A stretch of DNA of 64,000 nucleotides from Oceanisphaera psychrotolerans (GTDB lineage: Bacteria > Pseudomonadota > Gammaproteobacteria > Enterobacterales > Aeromonadaceae), in the NCBI RefSeq assembly GCF_001870485.1, contig NZ_MDKE01000070.1, forward strand, positions 51,640 through 115,639. The letters run 5' to 3'. Position 1 is the first letter of the stretch; each line of letters opens with the position of its first letter. Shown in pieces: positions 17,945 to 26,371 of the stretch. The notes under the pieces were generated by a model. It searched no databases. It saw only the letters and a program-made list of their open reading frames with translations, and was not told the DNA's origin. The position numbers and the translations under genes are program-made.

Positions 17945-18925
17945 ATGACCAGTCTTATTCACGACCATCCCAGCCGGCTTGTTTCGGTACGCGAACTGTT
18001 CAATATCGATTCCGACTTCAAGGTGCCGGTGTTCGATAACAAGGACGAGCACGTGCCCGACATCGATCCGGCCTATTGCTTCAACCCGGACGTGACCATG
18101 GCCATACTGGCCGGCTTTACCCGCAATCGCCGGGTACTGGTTCAGGGCCTGCACGGTACCGGCAAATCCACCCATATCGAACAGGTCGCCGCCCGGCTGA
18201 ACTGGCCCTGCGTGCGGGTCAATCTGGACGGTCATATCAGCCGGCTGGATCTGGTGGGCAAGGACACCATAGCGCTGAAGGACGGCAAGCAGATCACCGA
18301 GTTTCAGGAAGGCATAGTGCCCTGGGCCCTGCGCCGGCCGGTGGCGCTGATCTTCGATGAATTCGATGCCGGTCGCCCGGACGTGATGTTCGTGATCCAG
18401 CGGATACTGGAACAGGATGGCAAATTCACCCTGCTCGACCAGAATCAGGTGATCAACCCTCATCCCTACTTCCGGCTGTTCGCCACCGCCAATACCGTGG
18501 GCCTGGGCAATGTCAACGGCCTCTATCACGGCACGCAGCAGGTCAACCAGGCGCAAATGGACCGCTGGAACATCGTGGCCAGTCTGGATTACCTGCCCCG
18601 GGAAGACGAAATCAGCATCGTGCAGGGCAAGGTTCCCCGCTACGCCGACGAGCGTGGCTACCAGCTGATCAGCACCATGGTGGCGGTGGCCGAGCTGACC
18701 CGTTCCGGTTTTGCCGCCGGCGATCTGTCCACCCTGATGTCGCCGCGCACCCTGATTGCCTGGGCCGAAAATACCGAGATATTCGGCGATCCGGCACTGG
18801 CGTTCCGGCTGTCGTTCCTCAACAAGTGTGACGAGGCCGAACGCCCGCTGGTGGCCGAGTATTACCAGCGCTGTTTCGATCAGGAACTGGAAGAGTCTCA
18901 GTCGCTCAAACTGGCCCTGATGTAA
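17945..18925 (+). CDS. CobS-like AAA+ ATPase (MoxR-type)
   Basis: 326 residues. It begins with the CobS N-terminal segment (SVRELFNIDSDFKVPVF), then Walker A GLHGTGKS at 68-75, Walker B ALIFDEFDAG near 135-143, and a sensor-1 region FATANTVGLGN. This is the ATPase subunit of aerobic cobaltochelatase CobNST, where CobS and CobT form a chaperone-like ring. No cobN or other cobalamin gene is in the window, so a role on another client is possible. cobT follows after 195 bases on the same strand. Confidence 0.88.
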   Translation: MTSLIHDHPSRLVSVRELFNIDSDFKVPVFDNKDEHVPDIDPAYCFNPDVTMAILAGFTRNRRVLVQGLHGTGKSTHIEQVAARLNWPCVRVNLDGHISRLDLVGKDTIALKDGKQITEFQEGIVPWALRRPVALIFDEFDAGRPDVMFVIQRILEQDGKFTLLDQNQVINPHPYFRLFATANTVGLGNVNGLYHGTQQVNQAQMDRWNIVASLDYLPREDEISIVQGKVPRYADERGYQLISTMVAVAELTRSGFAAGDLSTLMSPRTLIAWAENTEIFGDPALAFRLSFLNKCDEAERPLVAEYYQRCFDQELEESQSLKLALM

Positions 18926-19011
18926 TCGATATGATCGGATTGAACCGACGTTAATCAAGGTGGATACCCGCATGCTGCGTGAGGGAGGCAAAACGGCTGA
19001 CTTCCCGGCTC

Positions 19012-19041
19012 GCCGCCACTCCTGCATGGAGACTCGGCGGC
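19012..19041 (+). other. Strong hairpin between cobS-like and cobT-like genes
   Basis: GCCGCC (19012-19017) pairs with GGCGGC (19036-19041), with an inner CTCC/GGAG stem. It lies in the 195-base gap between the two genes. There is no T-run, so it is not a terminator. It could affect expression of the VWA partner; function unknown. Confidence 0.4.
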
Positions 19042-19120
19042 ACGGTTCATGACGCAGATGGCCGGCCAAGCGAATCCTTTCCCGTCGGTTCCCTCTCTCG
19101 CCTTGTGAGGAAGCCCCAAG

Positions 19121-20887
19121 ATGACCAAGCCCCACACTACTCCGGGTACTCCGGACTCGGATCAGGCCCAGCAAGAACGCCGGCAGCAACGACTCGAAGA
19201 ACTGAGCGCCGCCCTGATCCGCGCCCTGTCGGACCAGCATGCCCTGCGTTACCGCGGCCACCGGCTGGAATGGCAGGGACGGCCCTATCCGCTGCGCGCG
19301 CCTCATCTGCACCCACAGCAGGGACTGGACGACCTCGGCTCCTTTCGTGGCGTCGCCGATGCCATCGCCCTGCGACTGCGCCACAACGATGCCGACCTTC
19401 ACCGGCAATGGTTGCCGACGCCGCCCGTCGCCCGCCTGATATTCGAACTGTTGGAGCAGCTCCGGGTCGAGTCTCTGGTCGAATCCTGGCACCCGGGCAG
19501 CCGACATAATCTGCATCACCGCTTTGAGGCCTGGAGCAATCAATTCCAGGCCTCGGGCCAGACCGAAAGCCATATCGGACTGCTGTTGTTCACCCTGGCC
19601 CAGATGAGCTGGGTTCAGCTTGGCGGCGGGCCGCTGGACGAGCCCACCGAGATGATGATTGAGTCGACCCGCATGTTCCTGTTGCGGGAAATCGGTCCCG
19701 CCTTCGGCCTGATCCGCCGCCACCGCCATGATCAGGCCGCCTTTGCCGAGCAGGCCCTGTCCATCGCCCTGTGTATGAACGAGCTGATCGATGATCTCGG
19801 CCAGCGGCAAGGCGCCGATGGTAAGCAGGAAGACGCGCTCACCGAAGATACCAAACGGGCGTTCGGTCTGTTGCTGGATCTGGATGGCGGCGATGAGGCC
19901 GGCCTGCTCTCGGCCGAACAGGCCTACAATAACCGTCTGCGCGAGGCCGCCGATAATCTGGACTACCGGGTTTACGACCGCGGTTTCGATCGGGAATGGC
20001 CAGCCCACAAGCGGGTACGGCCCGAGCTGTTGACCCGACTGCGTGAAGGTCTGGATAACCGGATCCGAGAGCAGGGCCTGAACCTGAATGTGCTCACCAA
20101 GAAACTGCGCCAGTTGCTGGCTCGCCCACAACGCCAGGGCTGGCGCTTCGGCGAAGAGGAAGGCCAGCTCGACGGTCGTCGTCTCTCGACGCTGGTCACC
20201 TCGATAGCCGACCGGCGCGTCTTCAAGCAGGACAAACTGGAGCCGAAGGGGGATGCGGTCGTGACCTTCCTCATCGATAACTCCGGCTCCATGCGTAACC
20301 ATATCGAAAGCATCAGCATGCTGGTGGATACCCTGGCCCGGGCGCTGGAGCGAGTGGGTGCCAGGGTGGAAATACTGGGCTTCACCACCGGGCACTGGAA
20401 CGGTGGCCAGCCACTCAAACGCTGGCAGCGCCAGGGACGCCCGGCCAACCCCGGCCGGTTGAACGAACGCTGTCACCTGATTTACAAGGACGCCGATACT
20501 CCCTGGCGACGGGCGCGCCGGGATATCGCGGCGCTGCTCAAGGATGATTTGTTCCGCGAGGGGCTGGATGGCGAGGCGCTGCAGTGGGCCGAACAACGAC
20601 TGTTGGCACAGCAGGCCCGGGATAGACTGTTGCTGGTGATCTCCGACGGTTGCCCCATGGATACCGCCACTCGCCAGTGCAACGAACAGGATATTCTCGA
20701 TCTGCACCTGCGTCAGGTCAGTGGCCGGCTGGAACGGGAGGGACGGATTGCGCTCTGCGCCCTGGGCGTGGGGCTGGACCTGAGTGATTATTATCGGCAC
20801 AGCCAGTTACTGGATCTGAGCCGGTCTCTGGACAACAAGGTGTTCGACGAAGTGCTGGCACTGATCGGCAAATCAATGCGAGATTAG
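19121..20887 (+). CDS. CobT-like VWA-domain protein
   Basis: 588 residues. The N-terminal half is helical and charged (QERRQQRLEELSAALIRALS); the C-terminal third is a von Willebrand A domain with a MIDAS motif DNSGSM at 386-391 and LLLVISDGCPMD as the partner motif. The arrangement and the FxxxxVRPELLxRLREGLDNRIREQG linker match CobT, which binds CobS in cobaltochelatase. With the upstream AAA+ gene it forms an AAA+/VWA pair comparable in design to NorQ/NorD and CbbQ/CbbO. The start ATG at 19121 follows a GAGGAAGCC site. Client unknown. Confidence 0.86.
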   Translation: MTKPHTTPGTPDSDQAQQERRQQRLEELSAALIRALSDQHALRYRGHRLEWQGRPYPLRAPHLHPQQGLDDLGSFRGVADAIALRLRHNDADLHRQWLPTPPVARLIFELLEQLRVESLVESWHPGSRHNLHHRFEAWSNQFQASGQTESHIGLLLFTLAQMSWVQLGGGPLDEPTEMMIESTRMFLLREIGPAFGLIRRHRHDQAAFAEQALSIALCMNELIDDLGQRQGADGKQEDALTEDTKRAFGLLLDLDGGDEAGLLSAEQAYNNRLREAADNLDYRVYDRGFDREWPAHKRVRPELLTRLREGLDNRIREQGLNLNVLTKKLRQLLARPQRQGWRFGEEEGQLDGRRLSTLVTSIADRRVFKQDKLEPKGDAVVTFLIDNSGSMRNHIESISMLVDTLARALERVGARVEILGFTTGHWNGGQPLKRWQRQGRPANPGRLNERCHLIYKDADTPWRRARRDIAALLKDDLFREGLDGEALQWAEQRLLAQQARDRLLLVISDGCPMDTATRQCNEQDILDLHLRQVSGRLEREGRIALCALGVGLDLSDYYRHSQLLDLSRSLDNKVFDEVLALIGKSMRD

Positions 20888-21196
20888 GGAACAAAAAGAT
20901 AACAAATACTTTACATTGATGTGCTCGTAACTGCCTAAAATTAAGGGGTTTTAATACTGGTCCCAGTCTGATGATTCATGTGGCCCTAACCATTTCAAGC
21001 GCCAGCTTCGACTATTGTCAGTGGGTCATTCGTCTCATCCTGACCAGAAACAGGGGTCACCCGGCCCGTGATTTTGGCATGAGGCGGCATGAATAAAGCC
21101 AGTTGTAGGCAGAGTGAAAGCTTTCACCTGCTTGGCATCACGGAAGGTCCCCGCTCCCCCTCAGTGGCGGAGCATCAGAAACTGGAGCAAGAAGCC

Positions 21197-22213
21197 ATGA
21201 TTTTAAAACAACGCTTTGTAAAACCCCTCACAGTCGCACTTTGCCTGACGGCGGCGGCAGTCACCAGTTCACTGGCTCAGGCCGCCACCTTCAGAGTGGC
21301 GGTGGGTGACGGCGCCGGCAGCGCACAGCACGCACTGGGACTGAAATTTGCCGAAGAGTTCAAGGCAAAGACCGGCGGCAAGCATGACACCAAGCTGTTC
21401 CTCAACGGCCAGCTGGGCGACGAGCAGGCCACCGTCAACGACGCTTCCATGGGGCTGCTCGACTTCTCCATCCTCGCCATCAACAACGTCACTCCCTTTT
21501 CTCCCACCGTCGGCGTACTCACCCTGCCCTACATGATGCAGAGCCTGGATGACGCGGTGAAACTGACCCAGGGTGAGGTCGGCAAGGAGCTGACAGAAAA
21601 TACCATCCGCGACGCCGGTGTTCGCATCGTCGGCTGGACCTATACCGGTTTCCGGGTACTGACCAACTCCAAACACCCGGTGAACAGCCTTCAAGACCTG
21701 CAGGATCTGAAGATCCGCGTTCCTCAGAACGAAATCATGATCGATACCTATCGCGCCTGGGGCATCAATCCCACCCCCATGGCCTGGTCCGAAACCTTTA
21801 CCGGTCTGCAGTTGGGGGTGGTCGACGGGCAGGACAACCCGTATCTCACCATTTATTCCATGAAGTTTGATGAAGTACAGAAGTACATCACCGACATCCG
21901 TTATCTGTTCTCCATCGAACCGCTGGTTGTGTCTGAAGCCGTTTACCAATCTCAGCCCGCCGATGTACAGCAGGCCATTCTGGAAGCCGGCAAGGCAGCC
22001 ACCGAGCACAGCGCCAAGTGGCTGGTTGAGCAGGAAGACAAGATCAAGGCCGAGCTGACCAGCAAAGGCATGGAGATCACCACCCCGGCCGATGGCGAAA
22101 AAGAGTGGATGGATAAAGCCGTCGAACAGGTCTGGCCCAAGTACTATGAACAGCTCGGTGGCAAAGAAAAGTTGAATGAAATCCTGACTTCCCTGGGACG
22201 CGACACCATCTAA
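21197..22213 (+). CDS. dctP: TRAP transporter substrate-binding protein DctP (sulfonate, probably taurine or DHPS)
   Basis: 338 residues, periplasmic. The signal peptide is MILKQRFVKPLTVALCLTAA and following residues, with likely cleavage after AQA and mature start ATFRVAVGD. DctP features are the ITPFSPTVGVLTLPYMM-like lid, the IRVPQNEIMIDTYRAWG stretch with the ligand arginine (about residue 173), and MAWSETFTGLQLGVVDGQDNP. The ATG at 21197 is used because it starts the signal peptide; a longer in-frame extension upstream looks non-coding. Context with xsc and tauXY points to taurine (TauK); DHPS (HpsK) is the alternative. Bases 20888-21196 hold no other gene and contain ACTGGTCC at 20957-20964, a motif also seen upstream of xsc. 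Confidence 0.92.
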   Translation: MILKQRFVKPLTVALCLTAAAVTSSLAQAATFRVAVGDGAGSAQHALGLKFAEEFKAKTGGKHDTKLFLNGQLGDEQATVNDASMGLLDFSILAINNVTPFSPTVGVLTLPYMMQSLDDAVKLTQGEVGKELTENTIRDAGVRIVGWTYTGFRVLTNSKHPVNSLQDLQDLKIRVPQNEIMIDTYRAWGINPTPMAWSETFTGLQLGVVDGQDNPYLTIYSMKFDEVQKYITDIRYLFSIEPLVVSEAVYQSQPADVQQAILEAGKAATEHSAKWLVEQEDKIKAELTSKGMEITTPADGEKEWMDKAVEQVWPKYYEQLGGKEKLNEILTSLGRDTI

Positions 22214-22229
22214 ACCGTTGCTTCAACCA

Positions 22230-22259
22230 GAATGCACCCGGCTTCTTGCGGGTGCATTC
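22230..22259 (+). terminator. Hairpin between dctP and dctQ (attenuator or mRNA stabiliser)
   Basis: Eleven-base arms GAATGCACCCG / CGGGTGCATTC with an eight-base loop, directly after the dctP stop, followed by TTCTC. This is the usual position for a partial terminator that keeps binding-protein mRNA in excess over the membrane subunits. Confidence 0.65.
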
Positions 22260-22278
22260 TTCTCAGAGAGGTATCGCC

Positions 22279-22833
22279 ATGACCATTGGCAAACTGCTAT
22301 TCAAGATCATCGATAATATAGAAAATGTCATCTGCAGAACGCTGCTCGCTTCTTTTGTTATTCTGCTGTTCATACAAATCGTATCGCGCCAGGTATTCAA
22401 TTACTCCATTTCCTGGAGCGAAGAGTTGTCAACCTACATGTTTGTGTGGTTCGTGTATTTCGGCGCCAGCTATGCCACCAAACTGGCGGCCCACAACAGG
22501 GTGACTTTTCAGTTCAAATTCTTTCCTCCTGTCGTTGCCGTCATTTCAGAGGCCATAGCGGATCTGATCTGGGTATGCTTCAACGGTTACTTCGTCTTCC
22601 TCAGTTATGACTTTGTATTCAACAAGATGAATCTGTTCTGGAAATCCCAGACCCTGGGCTTCCCGATGAAATATGTCTATATGATTCTGCCCATTGCCTT
22701 CGCATTGATGACGCTGCGCATTTTGCAGGTCAATTATTACAAGCTGGTCAAAGGCATCGATATCCGGGATCCGGAATCTCTGGAAGTCGAGAAACTGATC
22801 GAATCCTCCGACCAACAAAACAAATCGAGTTAA
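22279..22833 (+). CDS. dctQ: TRAP transporter small permease DctQ
   Basis: 184 residues with four membrane helices (for example LLASFVILLFIQIVSRQVF and YVYMILPIAFALMTLRILQV) and the WSEELSTYMFVWFVYFGASYA signature of the DctQ family. The ATG at 22279 follows AGAGAGG. It pairs with DctM to form the membrane part of the sodium-coupled transporter. It ends 15 bases before dctM. Confidence 0.93.
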   Translation: MTIGKLLFKIIDNIENVICRTLLASFVILLFIQIVSRQVFNYSISWSEELSTYMFVWFVYFGASYATKLAAHNRVTFQFKFFPPVVAVISEAIADLIWVCFNGYFVFLSYDFVFNKMNLFWKSQTLGFPMKYVYMILPIAFALMTLRILQVNYYKLVKGIDIRDPESLEVEKLIESSDQQNKSS

Positions 22834-22848
22834 GGCAGGAGCAAACCC

Positions 22849-24192
22849 ATGGTTGAATCATCTGTCGTCATGATATTATTCGGGAGCTTCCTGCTGTTAT
22901 TGCTGCTTGGCGCTCCCATCAGTGTGTCTCTGGGGGTATCCGCTCTCGCCTCTTTCCTTTATCTCGGCGAGAACCCCATCAAATTCGTGCAAATCGCCTT
23001 TACCTCTGTGGGCTCTTTTCCCCTGATGGCGCTGCCGGCCTTTATTCTGGCCGGTGCCCTGATGGAGGCGGCGGGCATCTCAAGGCGGCTGGTGGATCTG
23101 GCCGAAAGTTTCGCCGGCCCCTTTACCGGCGGCATGTCCGCCGCCACCGTAATGGCCTGCATGTTCTTCGGCGCCATTTCCGGCTCCGGCCCGGCCACCA
23201 CCGCCGCCGTCGGCATGCTGATGATACCGGCCATGGTGGATCGCGGTTACAGCAAGGGTTACGCCTCGGCCATTACCGCCTCTTCCGGTGGTCTGGGCGT
23301 GGTGATCCCGCCTTCGATCCCGATGGTTATTTTCGGTATTTCGGCCATGGGCATGATGCCGCCTCCCGAGGCCATTGCCGCACACGGCCAGTTCCAGTCG
23401 GTTTCCATCCCCAAGCTGTTTATCGCCGGCTTCCTGCCGGGCATGGTGCTGGCCGGAGGCTTGCTGATCATGAACTATTTCCTGTGCAGGAAGCATGGTT
23501 ATAAAGGCACCACCGAAAACTGGTCGGCCGCCACAACCCGTACCGCCCTGCGCAAGGGATTCTGGTCGGTACTGGCACCGGTCGTGATACTCGGGGGCAT
23601 TTACAGCGGTCTGTTTACGCCGACGGAATCGGCCATTGTCGCCATCTTCTATACCCTGGTGATCGGTTTCTTCGTGCACCGGGAGCTGAAATTCAAGGAT
23701 GTGATGCGCTCGCTGGAAACCACCACCTGGCTCACCGGCCGTGTGTTGCTGATCCTGTTCACCGCCACCGTCTTTGGCCGTTTGCTGGTAGAAAACCAGA
23801 TCCCGGCCATCGTCGCCTCCTCCATGCTGGAGATGACCACCAACCTGTACATTATCTGGGCCCTGATCATCTTCTTCCTGCTGTTTGTCGGCATGTTCAT
23901 GGAAACCCTGGCCGCCATCATGATACTGACCCCGGTACTGCTGCCGGTGGCCTATAACCTGGGTATCGATCCCATTCACTTCGGTATTGTGGTGGTGTGC
24001 TGTCTGTCCATCGGCTTCCAGACCCCACCGCTGGGCGAAAACCTGTTTATCGCCTCCGGTGTGTCCGGTACCTCCATCGAGGAAATATCGCTGCGTGCGC
24101 TGCCATTCGCCATAACGTCGGTGCTGGCCGTGTTTATCATCGCCTACATACCACAGATCACCCTGCTCCTGCCCCGGCTATTGGGGTATTAG
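22849..24192 (+). CDS. dctM: TRAP transporter large permease DctM
   Basis: 447 residues with about 12 membrane helices. Typical DctM motifs: PLMALPAFILAGALMEAAGISRRLVDLAE, ISGSGPATTAAVG, GLGVVIPPSIPMVIFG and FTPTESAIVAIFY. It catalyses sodium-driven uptake of the ligand delivered by DctP. The operon dctP-dctQ-dctM-uspA matches the arrangement of tauKLM-uspA in taurine degraders. Confidence 0.95.
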   Translation: MVESSVVMILFGSFLLLLLLGAPISVSLGVSALASFLYLGENPIKFVQIAFTSVGSFPLMALPAFILAGALMEAAGISRRLVDLAESFAGPFTGGMSAATVMACMFFGAISGSGPATTAAVGMLMIPAMVDRGYSKGYASAITASSGGLGVVIPPSIPMVIFGISAMGMMPPPEAIAAHGQFQSVSIPKLFIAGFLPGMVLAGGLLIMNYFLCRKHGYKGTTENWSAATTRTALRKGFWSVLAPVVILGGIYSGLFTPTESAIVAIFYTLVIGFFVHRELKFKDVMRSLETTTWLTGRVLLILFTATVFGRLLVENQIPAIVASSMLEMTTNLYIIWALIIFFLLFVGMFMETLAAIMILTPVLLPVAYNLGIDPIHFGIVVVCCLSIGFQTPPLGENLFIASGVSGTSIEEISLRALPFAITSVLAVFIIAYIPQITLLLPRLLGY

Positions 24193-24268
24193 CGCCAGGC
24201 TGACTATCATTGAACAAGGGTCGGCACCTGTCGGCCCTGTCTTTGCATTTACCATGAGGAATGCGCCG

Positions 24269-24793
24269 ATGTTGCCGGAAGTGAACAAAATTCTCTACTG
24301 TACCGACCTGTCCAAGAATGCCTCGTACGCCTTCCAGTATGCCGTTTACCTGGCCAGAAAGACCGGTGCCGATATCCATATCCTGAAGGTGGTCGAAGAA
24401 CTGTCCAGCGACGAACGACTGACCCTGCAGTCCTACATTCTCAACCAGAGCAGTCGCGAGGAGTTTTTACACCACCGGATTAACAGTGCCCGGGAGCAGC
24501 TACAGCAGCGCCAGGACTATTTCTGGGAGGTCATCGCCCCCGAAGACAAGGACATGCGCACCAAAATCGTCGGCTGCGAGGTGGTGGAAGGCTATCCTAC
24601 CCAGACCATTCTCAAACGTGCGAAAGAGCTGGACTGCGATCTGATCGTGATGGGCGCTCACGAGAAGGGCTGGTTTCATACCCTGCTTGGCAGCGTGGCC
24701 AAGAATGTACTGCGGGAGTCGCGTATCCCCACCCTGATAGTGCCGCGCCCGGAAAAAGTCGCCACTGCCGAACCGGCGATCCAGAAGCACTGA
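24269..24793 (+). CDS. Universal stress protein (UspA family)
   Basis: 174 residues. N-terminal ILYCTDLSKNASYAFQYAVYLARKTGADIHILKVVE and C-terminal VMGAHEKGWFHTLLGSVAKNVLRESRIPTLIVPRP, containing the G-2x-G-9x-G-S/T nucleotide loop. The ATG at 24269 is placed eight bases after GAGGA; an upstream ATG at 24254 overlaps that site. UspA genes often end TRAP operons in sulfonate or ectoine users, and some bind ATP and modulate transport. It is followed by a strong terminator. Confidence 0.88.
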   Translation: MLPEVNKILYCTDLSKNASYAFQYAVYLARKTGADIHILKVVEELSSDERLTLQSYILNQSSREEFLHHRINSAREQLQQRQDYFWEVIAPEDKDMRTKIVGCEVVEGYPTQTILKRAKELDCDLIVMGAHEKGWFHTLLGSVAKNVLRESRIPTLIVPRPEKVATAEPAIQKH

Positions 24794-24816
24794 CTCCCGC
24801 CCTAACGGCAAGGCCA

Positions 24817-24848
24817 AAAAAAGACGAGACCGGAGTCTCGTCTTTTTT
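24817..24848. terminator. Bidirectional rho-independent terminator
   Basis: Long perfect stem AAAAAAGACGAGAC / GTCTCGTCTTTTTT with loop CGGA, between the convergent uspA and DUF6506 genes. Confidence 0.95.
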
Positions 24849-24888
24849 CGTTGATGGCGGATCCAGCGCGGGATCCGTCGAAGCAGAT

Positions 24889-25182
24889 TCAGGGCCAGTC
24901 GACCCGGCTCTGATCCTGCTCACGGTACTGCACCCGGCCCAGGGGCACATGATCGTTGATCGCCTCGCGGATCTGCGCTTCCTCCTCGGCACTGAAACCA
25001 CCGCACAGCTCAATCACCTCGATGCGACGGGTCAGCATTTCCTGGGCCGCCATGATGGCTTCTTCCAGGCTCTGTACGCCGGACACGGCGATATCGAACA
25101 ACTCACTCTTGATGCGGCCATGGTGCTTGAACAGCTCCAGATCCGCTCCTTTTACAATAAAACCATAACGGCTGAGCGACAT
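24889..25182 (-). CDS. DUF6506-like small protein
   Basis: 97 residues from the ATG at 25182, with AAGGAG nine bases upstream. It begins MSLSRYGFIVKGADLELFKHHGRI and has ELFDIAVSGVQSLEEAIMAAQEML and VIELCGGFSAEEEAQIREAIN. The fold looks like a small alpha/beta protein with a conserved cysteine in ELCGGFS; it resembles the uncharacterised DUF6506 family. It is 26 bases downstream of pta on the same strand and probably cotranscribed. Function unknown. Confidence 0.7.
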   Translation of the reverse strand: MSLSRYGFIVKGADLELFKHHGRIKSELFDIAVSGVQSLEEAIMAAQEMLTRRIEVIELCGGFSAEEEAQIREAINDHVPLGRVQYREQDQSRVDWP

Positions 25183-25208
25183 AATCGACTCCTTCACAAA
25201 AGCTGAAT

Positions 25209-26156
25209 TCAGGATACCGGCACCATAACAGTCGCCGTCTGATGCGCGCAATACAGGGACGCCAGGGCACAGGAGGCCAGGCGAGCCTCCGGTGGATCGG
25301 CACGCGAGGTCAGGATGATCGGCACCCGGGCACCCAGCACCAGACCGGCGGCAGTGGCTCCCATAAAATACACCATCTGCTTGAACAGGAAATTACCCGA
25401 CTCCAGGTTGGGCACCAGCAGAATATCCACCTGTCCGGGAACCTTCCCCTTGATGCCCTTGATGGCCGCCGCTTCCGGCGACACCGCATTGTCGAACGCC
25501 AGCGGACCTTCCACCACGGCGCCGGGCAGCGCCCCCATGGCCGCCAGCTTGACCAGCTCGGCCGCGTCCTGACTCGATGGCATGCTCTTGCTCACCTCCT
25601 CGGTGCCCGACAACAGGGCGACCTTGGGTTCGTGATTACCCAGCGCATGCATGAAGCCGACGGCGTTACGGGCAATATGCAGCTTGTCGAGTACCGATGG
25701 TTGCACGTTGATCACCGCATCGGTGATACACAGCGCCTTATCGGTACCGGGCACCGTCATGTAGAACACATGGCTCAGCCGGCTGTCGGTACGCAGACCC
25801 GCCGCCTTGTTGAGCACGGCACGCAGCAGAATGTCGGTGTGTACATGCCCCTTCATGATGGAATGCGCCTCACCCTGACTGACCAGCGCCACCCCCAGCC
25901 GGGCCGCCTCGGTTTCATCGGCGGCATGGACCAGGCGCACCTGCTCCAGTGGCCAGTCCAGCGCCTCGGCCTGACGGCGCATGGTCTCGATATCTCCCAC
26001 CAGTATCGGTTCGATCAGTCCCTGTTCGCTGGCCATGCGGGCGCTGGCCAGCGAGACCTCGTTGACGGGGTTAATCACTACTGTGGTGACTCGGGGTTGT
26101 TGACGGGCCTGCGCCAGCAAGCGGGCGGGGCACTCCTTTGGCTTGGTACTCAACAT
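25209..26156 (-). CDS. pta: Phosphate acetyltransferase (short Pta/Ptb type)
   Basis: 315 residues from the ATG at 26156 (AAGGGAATC upstream). It has the phosphate acetyl/butyryltransferase fold: SLASARMASEQGLIEPILVGD, IMKGHVHTDILLRAVL, VDILLVPNLESGNFLFKQMVYF, and a GATAAGLVLGARVPIILTSRAD end. It turns acetyl phosphate made by Xsc into acetyl-CoA. It is much shorter than the 700-residue housekeeping Pta, as is usual beside xsc. A terminator at 26264-26293 separates it from xsc, so it may have its own promoter in 26157-26263. Confidence 0.88.
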   Translation of the reverse strand: MLSTKPKECPARLLAQARQQPRVTTVVINPVNEVSLASARMASEQGLIEPILVGDIETMRRQAEALDWPLEQVRLVHAADETEAARLGVALVSQGEAHSIMKGHVHTDILLRAVLNKAAGLRTDSRLSHVFYMTVPGTDKALCITDAVINVQPSVLDKLHIARNAVGFMHALGNHEPKVALLSGTEEVSKSMPSSQDAAELVKLAAMGALPGAVVEGPLAFDNAVSPEAAAIKGIKGKVPGQVDILLVPNLESGNFLFKQMVYFMGATAAGLVLGARVPIILTSRADPPEARLASCALASLYCAHQTATVMVPVS

Positions 26157-26263
26157 GATTCCCTTCCTTCCTGACTGACAGAAGACAACCGGACACCACT
26201 GAGGGCAGTGATCTCGGGTTATATCCCGTGTTGGACTCTTCATAAAAACGATAATGAAGCAGA

Positions 26264-26293
26264 GGAAAAAAAGGGCGGGTTCACACCGCCCTT
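26264..26293 (-). terminator. Rho-independent terminator after xsc
   Basis: On the minus strand the stem AAGGGCGG / CCGCCCTT with a seven-base loop is followed by a run of T (the A-run at 26266-26272). It lies 80 bases past the xsc stop. A second GC-rich inverted repeat without T-run is at 26341-26363. Confidence 0.88.
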
Positions 26294-26371
26294 GTTATCA
26301 CCGTTCAACGACATCGCCGATGGATAAATCTCATCCGGCATGGCTGCCCGCCGGGTGGGCAGCCAGCGCTA

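Noticed and set aside
18926..19120. A cobalamin riboswitch before the cobT-like gene
   Set aside because: GGAGACTCGGC vaguely resembles the B12 box, but the AAxxGGGAA and GCCACTG core elements and helices are missing.
17819..20800. A 993-codon open frame antisense to the cobS/cobT-like genes
   Set aside because: It is the mirror of GC-rich codon use in cobS/cobT; the predicted protein is low-complexity Gln/Gly/His-rich with no family, while the sense frames are clear.
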